In this document: piece after piece, positions 16,439 through 23,743 of the stretch
How the letters are laid out: the number at the start of each line of letters is the position of its first letter
Position numbering within the stretch: the first letter of the stretch is position 1
NCBI GenBank assembly: GCA_963795805.1
Contig: CAWCIV010000003.1
Span: 186,001-250,000, forward strand
DNA: 64,000 bases
Source of the DNA: JALYYC01 sp963795805
GTDB taxonomy: Bacteria; Chloroflexota; Dormibacteria; CF-121
Direction of reading: 5' to 3'
Program-made: the position numbers and the translations under genes
The notes under the pieces: generated by a model
The model's database searches: none
Told to the model about the DNA's origin: nothing
Seen by the model: the letters and a program-made list of their open reading frames with translations, nothing else

Positions 16439-17536
16439 TCAAACGTTGAAGCGGAAGAGGCAGACGTCGCCGTCCTTCATCAGATAGTCGCGGCCCTCGA
16501 GCCGGACCTTGCCGCGCTCCCTGGCGGCCGGGTATGAGCCGGCCCCGACCAGGTCTTCGTACGAGACGATCTCCGCCTTGATGAAGCCTCGCTCGAAATC
16601 GCTGTGGATGACGCCGGCTGCCTCGGGGGCCCTGGCTCCCTGTCGAACCGTCCAGGCGCGTACCTCAGGCTCGCCGGCAGTCAGGAAGGTCAGCAGGTTG
16701 AGCAGCTTGTACGCGGCCGCGATGAAGGTGTTGAGCGCGGGCTCCTTCAGTCCCGCGTCAGCCAGGAAGGCCGCGGCCTCGTCCTGCGACAGTTCGCGGA
16801 CGTCGGACTCGAGCCTGGCCGAGAGCGCGATCCAGCTTGCATGCTCCGCCTCGGCGGCCTCGATCACGTCGCGCAGTTCGGGCGTGTCCCTTCCGATCTG
16901 GTCCTCGCCAATGTTCGCGACGTAGATCACCGGCTTGGCGGTGAGAAAGGCATAACTGCGCAACAGCTTCGCCTCTTCTGCCTCGAAGGTCATGGTGCGA
17001 ATGGGCCCACCCTCGTTGAGGTGCGCCGCGATCCGATCGAGCATCTGGAGTTCCTCCTGCTCCTTGGCCCCCGGCTTGAGCCGGGCGCTCGTCCCGATCT
17101 TCTCGCGCCGCTTGTTGACAACCTCGAGGTCCGCCAGGGCAAGTTCGAGGTTGACCATCGCGATGTCGGCCTGTGGGTCGAGGCGGTCCGTGACGTGTTG
17201 CACGTTCGGATCCCGAAAGCAGCGCACCACCATCGCCAGTGCGTCGAGCTCGCGGATGTTGGAGAGGAACTGGTTGCCCATCCCCTCGCCGCGGCTGGCG
17301 CCCGCCACCAGGCCGGCCACGTCGACGAACTTCATCACCGTCGGCGTCACCTTTTTCGGGTGGTACATTTCCGCGAGGACATCCAGTCGCGCGTCGGGCA
17401 CCTCCACCATGGCGGTGTTGGGCTCGATGGTGCTGAAGGCATAGGAAGCCACCCCCACGCCGGCACGCGTCAGCGCGTTGAAGAGCGTGGATTTTCCAAC
17501 ATTCGGCGGTCCGACCATCCCGACACCGAGAGCCAT
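16439..17536 (-). CDS. ychF: Ribosome-binding P-loop ATPase/GTPase YchF (OLA1 family)
   Basis: The product has 365 residues. Motifs are VGPPNVGKSTLFNALT (P-loop), DVAGLV (G3), the YVANIGEDQ segment in place of the canonical NKxD (YchF carries NxxE), and the C-terminal TGS-like domain ending RDYLMKDGDVCLFRFNV. The family binds ribosomes and hydrolyses ATP. A -10-like TAACCT (17545-17550) ends eight bases before the ATG, so the mRNA is probably leaderless. Confidence 0.97.
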   Translation of the reverse strand: MALGVGMVGPPNVGKSTLFNALTRAGVGVASYAFSTIEPNTAMVEVPDARLDVLAEMYHPKKVTPTVMKFVDVAGLVAGASRGEGMGNQFLSNIRELDALAMVVRCFRDPNVQHVTDRLDPQADIAMVNLELALADLEVVNKRREKIGTSARLKPGAKEQEELQMLDRIAAHLNEGGPIRTMTFEAEEAKLLRSYAFLTAKPVIYVANIGEDQIGRDTPELRDVIEAAEAEHASWIALSARLESDVRELSQDEAAAFLADAGLKEPALNTFIAAAYKLLNLLTFLTAGEPEVRAWTVRQGARAPEAAGVIHSDFERGFIKAEIVSYEDLVGAGSYPAARERGKVRLEGRDYLMKDGDVCLFRFNV

Positions 17537-17596
17537 CGCCTGAAAGGTTAAGAGTTGGAGGCGCCGAGAGGGCGCCCCCGGGCGTCGGCGGCGCGC

Positions 17597-17731
17597 TCAG
17601 CGCGTCATCGGATCGTCGAGGTCGATGTCCGGCGAACGGTAATTGCTCGGCAGACGGTAGGCCAGTTCCTCGCTGGTCTCGTCGAACGCATCCGGGTCGT
17701 AGTCGTCGTAGAGCGTCGCACCTCCGATCAT
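17597..17731 (-). CDS. Acidic 44-residue micro-protein downstream of ssb
   Basis: The frame runs from ATG 17731 to TGA at 17597 and starts 8 bp after the ssb stop. The product is strongly acidic: it starts MIGGATLYDDYDPDAFDETS and ends SPDIDLDDPMTR. Codon third positions are mostly G/C as in real genes here. I recognise no family. Its position directly behind an SSB that lacks the usual acidic tail makes a role with SSB conceivable, but that is conjecture. Confidence 0.5.
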   Translation of the reverse strand: MIGGATLYDDYDPDAFDETSEELAYRLPSNYRSPDIDLDDPMTR

Positions 17732-17739
17732 GATCGGCC

Positions 17740-18117
17740 CTAGGCGCTCACGGCTTCAGCGAGCGGCTGGGCCGGTTCAGATGGCGCATCAGTTTTCGGA
17801 CTCAACATCTGCATGACGTCCACGATCACTTCTGTCGTGTAGCGCCGCAGGCCGTCCTTGCCGTCCCACTCGTGGCTTCGCAGCTTTCCTTCCGCGTAGA
17901 TCAACTTGCCTCGCGTCAGGTATTCCTGGCAGATTTCGGCCAGCCGCCCGAAGGCGACCAACGAGTGATACTGGACATCTTCGATGCGCGCACCGGCATC
18001 ATCCTTTCCATGGGTGGTGGTGGCGAGTCGCAGCTTGGCAATGGCAAGACCTTTGGGACTCGTGACGATCTCGGGATCGCGCGTAAGACGACCGACAAGG
18101 GTGACGCGGTTGACCAT
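17740..18117 (-). CDS. ssb: Single-stranded DNA-binding protein (short form without acidic tail)
   Basis: The 125-residue protein has the OB-fold SSB signature: MVNRVTLVGRLTRDPEI, YHSLVAFGRLAEICQEYLTRGKLIYAEGKLR, then RRYTTEVIVD. The ATG follows a clear ribosome-binding sequence (GAGGGAGC). Most bacterial SSBs end in an acidic DDDIPF-type tip that recruits partner proteins; this one ends SEPAQPLAEAVSA and has no such tip. It could be a second, specialised SSB, for example linked to DNA transfer, since it is the last canonical gene of a cluster of T4SS-like membrane genes. Confidence 0.93.
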   Translation of the reverse strand: MVNRVTLVGRLTRDPEIVTSPKGLAIAKLRLATTTHGKDDAGARIEDVQYHSLVAFGRLAEICQEYLTRGKLIYAEGKLRSHEWDGKDGLRRYTTEVIVDVMQMLSPKTDAPSEPAQPLAEAVSA

Positions 18118-18168
18118 GGTTGCTCCCTCTCAAATTGATGCTGGGGCGGACGCCGACGGTGGAAGCCT

Positions 18169-18735
18169 CTAACGACCACCTCCTTGCCCGAGCGCCGGCA
18201 GGAGTGGCACCGGATCGACCGGCACGCCGGCCAGCCGCACCTCGAAGTGCAGGTGTGGCCCGGTGCTGTTACCACTCGATCCCATGAGCGCGATCAACTG
18301 CCCCGCGACAACCTGCTCACCGGTCCGAACCAGCGGTAGGTCCAGGTGGCCATACAGGGTGCTCAATCGGCCATCCCGGTTGACGACCAGGTAGAGACCG
18401 TATCCGCCGCGTTGCCGCGCGACCGTGACGGTGCCCGCATGGGCGGCATACACCGGGGCATCCATCGGCGCGGCCAGGTCCACGCCACTGTGGAAATGGT
18501 GACTCGGGCACTCCGCTGACCACGGCTCGATCTCGAGCGGCGTGCAGCCAAAGGCCTGCGTCAGGGTCGCCGTGCGGACCGGCGCCGTAAGTCCGGTCGG
18601 GTGTCCGGCCTGCGCCTGGACGACGATGGCGGCCATCAGCAATGGCAACGCCAGGCCCGCGACACCAAGCGCCAGCAGCGGCCGGCGCCAGGACCAGGCC
18701 AGCAGGCCGATCCGGCCGGCAAGAATGGGCGTCAT
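18169..18735 (-). CDS. M23-family peptidase (LytM), membrane-anchored
   Basis: The 188-residue protein has an N-terminal hydrophobic anchor (about residues 18-42). The LytM domain keeps all zinc and catalytic motifs: HFHSGVDL (HxxxD), LYGHLD and HLHFEV. It should cleave peptidoglycan cross-bridges outside the membrane. Its start overlaps the end of the TrbL-like gene (ATGA), so the two are coupled. A dedicated peptidoglycan hydrolase is a usual part of envelope-spanning secretion machines. Confidence 0.88.
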   Translation of the reverse strand: MTPILAGRIGLLAWSWRRPLLALGVAGLALPLLMAAIVVQAQAGHPTGLTAPVRTATLTQAFGCTPLEIEPWSAECPSHHFHSGVDLAAPMDAPVYAAHAGTVTVARQRGGYGLYLVVNRDGRLSTLYGHLDLPLVRTGEQVVAGQLIALMGSSGNSTGPHLHFEVRLAGVPVDPVPLLPALGQGGGR

Positions 18736-19598
18736 CCTCGGGCACTCACGGCCATCGCCCCTTTGACCGCCTTTTTGACGATGCCCTCCGCCACGTGTTC
18801 GGTCTTCGACTCGAGGTGAGAGGAGGCGTTCATCAGGCCGGGCACCTTGATCACCAGGTAGAGGACGGCCAACCCGTACAGGGCCTGAATCGGACTACCG
18901 CTGAGCTCGCTGGCGAACAGGCCAGCGAAGCGAAGGACAAGAACCTGGGCGAACTGCATGAAGACGGTGAGCAGAAAGAGACGAAGCCATGACTGGGCGT
19001 AGCGCTTCGTCTCCGGCAGGATCATGCAGAGCGCCGCCAGGGGCGCGATGACGAGCAGGAGTGACAGCAAGGCGAACCGCACCACGTAGGTCAGCGCGAC
19101 GATCAGCAGCATGACGACGATCGCCAACCGCACGATGATCTGGAAGAGGGGAAGGCCAAAGCCGGTCGTCAGCGCAAATGTCCAGGGGAAGCGCGTAGAC
19201 CCTGAAGGTAAGGGTTGCGTCCAAACGGCATGGATCAGCGTGTTGTTCAGGTCGATCGCCATCTGGCCGAAGAGCAGGGCGAAGTGCCCGATCGCGATCG
19301 CGGCCATCGCCCTCGGCAGGATGACCTTCAGCGTGTAATGCGCGCGGAAGCTTCGCTCCCATTGGCTGCGAAAAAAGGCGTAGGTGAAGACAAGCACCAT
19401 CAGGAGGTCCCCCAGGGCGAGGGTGAAGTGGAACATCGCCTGGATCGCCGGGTCGTCCGTCAACCGATGCGCCGAAAAGGTCGAGACGTCGTTGGTGCTG
19501 AGCAGGTAGGTCTCGACCGTGCCCGACACCGATGCGGAGACGTCGTTGATCAGGGTCGAAAAGAAGCCGGAGACCAGCCCCGAAAAGATCTCTAGCAC
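18732..19598 (-). CDS. Polytopic membrane protein, TrbL/VirB6-like
   Basis: The 288-residue protein starts at GTG 19598. After an extracytoplasmic N-terminal region it has five or six hydrophobic segments, including FQIIVRLAIVVMLLIVALTY and VVRFALLSLLLVIAPLAAL. The segment with a conserved-looking PLAALCMILPETKRYAQSWL loop recalls TrbL/VirB6 proteins, which form the inner-membrane channel of type IV secretion systems. The assignment rests on topology, this loop and the neighbours (a two-helix VirB2-like protein upstream, an M23 peptidase downstream). No VirB4-type ATPase is in the window. Confidence 0.55.
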   Translation of the reverse strand: MLEIFSGLVSGFFSTLINDVSASVSGTVETYLLSTNDVSTFSAHRLTDDPAIQAMFHFTLALGDLLMVLVFTYAFFRSQWERSFRAHYTLKVILPRAMAAIAIGHFALLFGQMAIDLNNTLIHAVWTQPLPSGSTRFPWTFALTTGFGLPLFQIIVRLAIVVMLLIVALTYVVRFALLSLLLVIAPLAALCMILPETKRYAQSWLRLFLLTVFMQFAQVLVLRFAGLFASELSGSPIQALYGLAVLYLVIKVPGLMNASSHLESKTEHVAEGIVKKAVKGAMAVSARG

Positions 19599-19625
19599 GT
19601 GAGGGGATGGCGCACCCGGCTGGCA

Positions 19626-19856
19626 CTACCGGTTGACGGAGTCCACCAGGACGTGGACGAGCAACCCCGCCATCTCCACCCCGATGGTGCCGAAGACGAT
19701 CCGGCCGATCCAGCGCTTCGCCTCCATCACGCTCCGCGGCTCGATGGCGATCATCTTCCAGATGAACGCAATCACGAAGGCAAAGGCGCCGATGCTGCCC
19801 GTCAGGCCCTGCGCATAGCCGGTCCATACCTCGATCAGGTGCTTCAGCTGATCCAT
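19626..19856 (-). CDS. Small two-helix membrane protein, VirB2/TrbC pilin-like
   Basis: This 76-residue product has two hydrophobic helices (GLTGSIGAFAFVIAFIWKMI and IVFGTIGVEMAGLLVHVLV) around a basic loop (SVMEAKRWIGR). That is the layout of VirB2/TrbC pilins, though no cleavable signal peptide is obvious. Its ATG overlaps the stop of the upstream gene (TGATG), so the two are translated together. Alternatives are a holin-like or other small membrane protein. Confidence 0.5.
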   Translation of the reverse strand: MDQLKHLIEVWTGYAQGLTGSIGAFAFVIAFIWKMIAIEPRSVMEAKRWIGRIVFGTIGVEMAGLLVHVLVDSVNR

Positions 19857-20224
19857 CAGCGTTTTCCTTGCATTTCGGGGAGGGCGCGCTCCCGAAGGTA
19901 GCGCTCGATGCCGCCGATCACTTTCTCGACGACGTCCCACTGGGCCGTCACCAGGTGTCGGTCTTCATGGCCAAGTCGTTTCAGCCAGTCCGAGGTCAAG
20001 TCTGTCGGCGCTGACACCGCGGGCTTCGGCCGCGGCGATGGGACGACCTGGACCGGCGGGTCGATCTTTGGCAGGATCGCCCCGGCCGAGGGCAGCACGA
20101 GGGGTGGCGGCGGGACGAGGCTGGGGCGATGCGGTTGGAGGGCGAGGTGCAGGCCCACCCCGGTGAACGCCGCCAGCACGGTGACCTCGCCGCCGATCAG
20201 GATCGCCTTCCAGGGTACGGGCAT
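19856..20224 (-). CDS. Membrane-anchored protein with Pro-rich linker, first gene of the T4SS-like cluster
   Basis: ATG 20224 follows a GAGGAAG ribosome-binding sequence; longer in-frame starts exist but lack one. The 122-residue product has an N-terminal transmembrane helix (AILIGGEVTVLAAFTGVGLHLAL), a proline-rich extracytoplasmic linker (about residues 30-65) and a charged helical C-terminal domain (KRLGHEDRHLVTAQWDVVEK). I recognise no family. It heads the operon that continues through the pilin-like, TrbL-like and M23 genes, and may be a bitopic structural subunit. Confidence 0.6.
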   Translation of the reverse strand: MPVPWKAILIGGEVTVLAAFTGVGLHLALQPHRPSLVPPPPLVLPSAGAILPKIDPPVQVVPSPRPKPAVSAPTDLTSDWLKRLGHEDRHLVTAQWDVVEKVIGGIERYLRERALPEMQGKR

Positions 20225-20265
20225 CGGTGCTTCCTCAAGAGGGCCGGTTTCCGGTGACACCGCAC

Positions 20266-20294
20266 AGGATGACACAAACCTGTGTGTTTGTCAA
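20266..20294 (-). promoter_or_regulatory. Probable promoter of the T4SS-like operon
   Basis: On the minus strand a consensus TTGACA (20289-20294) is followed by a 17-bp spacer and CATCCT (20266-20271), a weak -10. The spacer is rich in CACA/TGTG steps and carries an imperfect dyad (ACACAAACCTGTGTGTTTGT), a possible operator. It lies 42-70 bp upstream of ATG 20224. Confidence 0.4.
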
Positions 20295-20340
20295 CACGAA
20301 ACTACAGGACGCGCGGGCCCGATCGGCCGCTGGGGATGGG

Positions 20341-21252
20341 CTAGAGGGCCTGGCGGAGGGCGGCAGGCAGGGCCGGGTATCGGAACTGGTAGCCGAGCTG
20401 GAGCGCCTTTGAGGGGGTGGCGCGGCGGCCGTGGAGCAACAGTTGGGACTGATCCCCGAGGGCCAGGCCGAGCAGGGCGGCGGGCGTCGGCATGATCGAC
20501 GGTCGGTGCATCGCGCGTCCGATCTCGACCGCCACCTGCCGCTGTGGCCGGATGTCCGGGGCGACGGCGTTGAGGGGGCCGCTCACCGCGTCGTGCTCGA
20601 GCCCAAAACGGTAAAGCCCAACCAGGTCGTCGATGTGGATCCAGGTAAACCACTGGCGACCGCTGCCCAGGGGGCCGCCGGCGAAGAGGCGGAACGGGAG
20701 CACCATCAGCCGGAAGGCGGGGGCCGTGCGGCCGAACGCGAGCGCGGTGCGCATCAAGACCACCCGGATCCCAAGCGGCTCGGCGGTGCACGCGGCTGCC
20801 TCCCATTGCTCGCAGACGCCGGCCAGGAAGGATCGGCCCGGGAGGCTGTCCTCGGTGATCGCCTCGTCGCCCCGATCGCCGTAATAGTCGATGCCGGAGG
20901 CGCTCACCAGGACACGGGGTCGCTCCCCCGCGGGCGTCCGCGCCAGGGCGTCCACGATCGCCCGCGTCGCCTCGAGCCGGCTGGAGAGGATCTCAGCCAT
21001 CCGGCGCGTTGTCCATCGCCCGGATCCGAGACTCACCCCCGCGAGGTTGACGACCCCACCGGCCCCTCGGAGCTGGCCGGCCCATCCGCCTTCTACCGTG
21101 CGAGCATCCCATTGCACGAGCCGGACGCCGGCCTGCGGCTCCGCCTTACCCGGCGCGCGGGTGAGGGTGACCACCTCGTGGCCGTCGTTGACCAGGCTGG
21201 CCGACAGGTGCCGACCGACCAGGCCGGTTCCACCGGCGATGATGACCCGCAT
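20341..21252 (-). CDS. TIGR01777-family NAD(P)-dependent epimerase
   Basis: This extended SDR protein of 303 residues has the Rossmann motif GGTGLVGRHL, an ASGIDYYGDRGDE segment in the active-site region, and the C-terminal TPAALLGLALGDQSQLLLHGRRATPSKALQLGYQF block, which is diagnostic for the TIGR01777/SulA-like (YfcH) family. The ATG follows a strong AGGAGGT. The family's substrate is not established. It is not coupled to its neighbours. Confidence 0.9.
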   Translation of the reverse strand: MRVIIAGGTGLVGRHLSASLVNDGHEVVTLTRAPGKAEPQAGVRLVQWDARTVEGGWAGQLRGAGGVVNLAGVSLGSGRWTTRRMAEILSSRLEATRAIVDALARTPAGERPRVLVSASGIDYYGDRGDEAITEDSLPGRSFLAGVCEQWEAAACTAEPLGIRVVLMRTALAFGRTAPAFRLMVLPFRLFAGGPLGSGRQWFTWIHIDDLVGLYRFGLEHDAVSGPLNAVAPDIRPQRQVAVEIGRAMHRPSIMPTPAALLGLALGDQSQLLLHGRRATPSKALQLGYQFRYPALPAALRQAL

Positions 21253-21314
21253 GGCACCTCCTATGCTGGCTCACGCGCGACGCTGATGCTATCGGGTTGG
21301 CAACCGAGATCCGG

Positions 21315-22814
21315 TCAGACCTTGAAGCCGCTGATGCGACGCTCGTTTCGGGATTGTTCCAATCCCTGCGTTGCCTGGGCGAGCAGGGCGGCGCGGTCGT
21401 CTTTTCCGGCTTCGGTGAACCCAACCCCGGTATTGACGGCGATCCGCACGATCTCGCCAGCCTTGCTCGCCGCAAACGGATGCTCCTCGAGCGCGGACCG
21501 AAGCTGATCGGCGAGCCGCACCGCGATCGACCGATCCCCTTCCGGGATGAGCAGGCAGAAGCGGCCGTCCTGGACTCGCGCCACGGTGTTCACCCGCCGG
21601 GTCTTGGCCCGGATGACGGCGACGAACTCTCGGAGGATCCGTCCCAGCCCGGCTTCACCGTACTTGCCCCGGAGGACCTCGTAGCCGTCGATCTCCAACA
21701 GGGCGATCGCGAGGTTGTGGTTGAAGCGCGCGGCGCGGCTGATTTCGCGCTCGAGCAGTTCGTCGAGGAACCGGCTGCTGTACGCGCCCGACTGGCTGTC
21801 GAGCAGCGCCGACTGCTCGGCCTGGATCAGCTTGCGCCCCATGACGATGGCATAGAGGCCCTCCGCAAGCAGGCTCGACAGGGCGGCCATCGGTTCCTCG
21901 AGGTCGTCGCGAGCGCGATCGTAGCCCACCACGATGGCGCCGAAGGTCGTGGCGCCGTCGTTGACCGGGATCGGCAGGCCGACCAGGCTTCCCACCGTCA
22001 CCGCCTCGTCAGTCAGGTAGCGCGACCAGGCGCTCTTGCCGATATCGGGGACGGTGACCGGGCGATCCGCATGCTTGACCCACTCGGCGATCCCTTCCAG
22101 GAGCCGCCGCTTCTGGCCGATGAGCTGATCTGGATTTGGCTGCTCGTAGCCGGAGGCCAGGTCGGACCCGTTGTCGTCCATCAGGAGAACCAGCGCATAG
22201 TCGGCCCGGGTGAGGTAGATGACGGCCTCGACCAGGTGCTGGCAGAGCATCTGGGCATTCGACTCGGCGATCTGGGATTGCAGCCGACGTAGCGCGTGAC
22301 TGACCCGCTCATTGGCCTGCATCTCCGCCAGCAGGTTGAGGCCGACCCCGACCAGCTCCCCGGCCCCCAGCAGTTTTTCCGCGTCGTGCTCCGGCACCGC
22401 GTCGGCCGCCTGGATCAGGTCGTCGGGGAAGATCTTGAGGCGGAAAGCCAGCTCGGCCAGCTCTTCGACCGAGTTGGGGGCGAATTTCACCGCCGGGCTG
22501 ATCGCGGCGCCGATCTGTTCCTGCTTCTCGTTGCGGATGGGTGCCACCAGGTGGCCGATGCCCGAATGACAGACCGCGATGCTCTCCTCCCCTTTTTTGA
22601 GGAAGCCGTGGTCGAAATAGAGGGGGCACGCCTTGCGCTCCTGCAGCAACCGGCAGTAGCGCGGGTAGTCCTCGACCGGGGTCAGGGGGTGGGCGTCGAG
22701 CTCGAAGACCTGCAATTTGAGGCCGGTCGAGGCCTGGAACCGATCGACCATGCGCGAGAACTCGGCGCTGCCGATCAGCGGGGCAAGTTCTCCCTCGAGT
22801 GGTTGGTCCTCCAT
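21315..22814 (-). CDS. PocR-GAF-degenerate GGDEF sensor protein
   Basis: The 499-residue protein has a PocR ligand-binding domain first (about 1-175, with the Cys-containing RYCRLLQERKACPLYFDHG), then a GAF domain (about 185-335), then a GGDEF-fold domain (about 345-495). The active-site loop of the last domain reads VARVQDGRFCLLIPEG where an active cyclase has GG(D/E)EF, so catalysis of c-di-GMP is unlikely. It is probably a signal-responsive adaptor or a nucleotide-binding regulator. There is no DNA-binding domain. Confidence 0.8.
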   Translation of the reverse strand: MEDQPLEGELAPLIGSAEFSRMVDRFQASTGLKLQVFELDAHPLTPVEDYPRYCRLLQERKACPLYFDHGFLKKGEESIAVCHSGIGHLVAPIRNEKQEQIGAAISPAVKFAPNSVEELAELAFRLKIFPDDLIQAADAVPEHDAEKLLGAGELVGVGLNLLAEMQANERVSHALRRLQSQIAESNAQMLCQHLVEAVIYLTRADYALVLLMDDNGSDLASGYEQPNPDQLIGQKRRLLEGIAEWVKHADRPVTVPDIGKSAWSRYLTDEAVTVGSLVGLPIPVNDGATTFGAIVVGYDRARDDLEEPMAALSSLLAEGLYAIVMGRKLIQAEQSALLDSQSGAYSSRFLDELLEREISRAARFNHNLAIALLEIDGYEVLRGKYGEAGLGRILREFVAVIRAKTRRVNTVARVQDGRFCLLIPEGDRSIAVRLADQLRSALEEHPFAASKAGEIVRIAVNTGVGFTEAGKDDRAALLAQATQGLEQSRNERRISGFKV

Positions 22815-22978
22815 CTTCGGTTCTGGTGCCCGTTATGGCACGGATGATCCTCGTCAGCAACAACGATGTAACGGCCCAAAACCTGTCGCCAGGGCCACCC
22901 GGTGCCGTATTCGGGCCGAACTCAGAGCGGGGCCGCCGTTCAGGCCAGGTCCGGCGAACTCGTCAGTAGACTGGGACG

Positions 22979-23743
22979 GTGCTCTCCACCCGGCTGCTGA
23001 CCAAGCGGTACGGGGCGCTGACGGCCGTCGAGGAGCTCGACCTGGAAGTCGCCGGAGGCGAGCTGTTCGGCTTCCTCGGACCCAACGGCGCGGGCAAGAC
23101 CACCACCATCAAGATGCTGGTCGGCCTGCTCCGGCCGACCTCGGGAACCGCCAGGGTGGCCGGCTACGACATCCTTGCCCAGCCGGAACAGGCTAAGGCC
23201 CGGATCGGCTACGTCCCGGACGCCGCCACGCTCTACGACAAGCTGAGCGCTCGGGAATTCCTCGAGTTCTCGGGTGATCTCTATCACGTGGAGCGGCGCC
23301 GGCGCGACCGCCGCATCGACGCGCTGTTGCACCTCTTCGGGCTGAGCGATCGAGACCGTGATTTCCTTTCCGGCTTCTCCCGCGGGATGCGGCAGAAGGT
23401 CTCATTGGCCGCCGCCCTCTTGCACGACCCGCAGGTGCTCTTTCTCGACGAACCCACCGTCGGCCTCGACCCGCAGAGCGCGCGGCAGATGAAGGACATC
23501 CTGCAGGACGTTTGCCGCGAGGGCAAAACGGTCTTCGTCTCCACCCACATCCTCGAGATCGCGGAGCGCATGTGTACGCGCCTGGCCATCATCAACCGCG
23601 GCCGGCTGGTTGCGATCGGAAGCCTCGATGAGCTGCGCCGTCAGGCCGGCTCGGATGGACAGACGCTGGAGCAAATTTTTCTCGAGCTGACCGGCTCACC
23701 GGACGAGGACGTCAGCGCCGTCCTCCGCGGGCTCGAGGATTGA
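22979..23743 (+). CDS. ABC exporter ATP-binding subunit
   Basis: The 254-residue ATPase has Walker A GPNGAGKTTTIK, the signature FSRGMRQKVSLA, Walker B VLFLDEPTVGLD and the switch HIL (STHILE). The architecture is that of ABC-2 type exporter ATPases. GTG 22979 lies six bases after a perfect TAGACT (22967-22972), one of the four identical leaderless signals in the window. Its stop overlaps the start of the permease gene (TGATG). Confidence 0.95.
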   Translation: MLSTRLLTKRYGALTAVEELDLEVAGGELFGFLGPNGAGKTTTIKMLVGLLRPTSGTARVAGYDILAQPEQAKARIGYVPDAATLYDKLSAREFLEFSGDLYHVERRRRDRRIDALLHLFGLSDRDRDFLSGFSRGMRQKVSLAAALLHDPQVLFLDEPTVGLDPQSARQMKDILQDVCREGKTVFVSTHILEIAERMCTRLAIINRGRLVAIGSLDELRRQAGSDGQTLEQIFLELTGSPDEDVSAVLRGLED

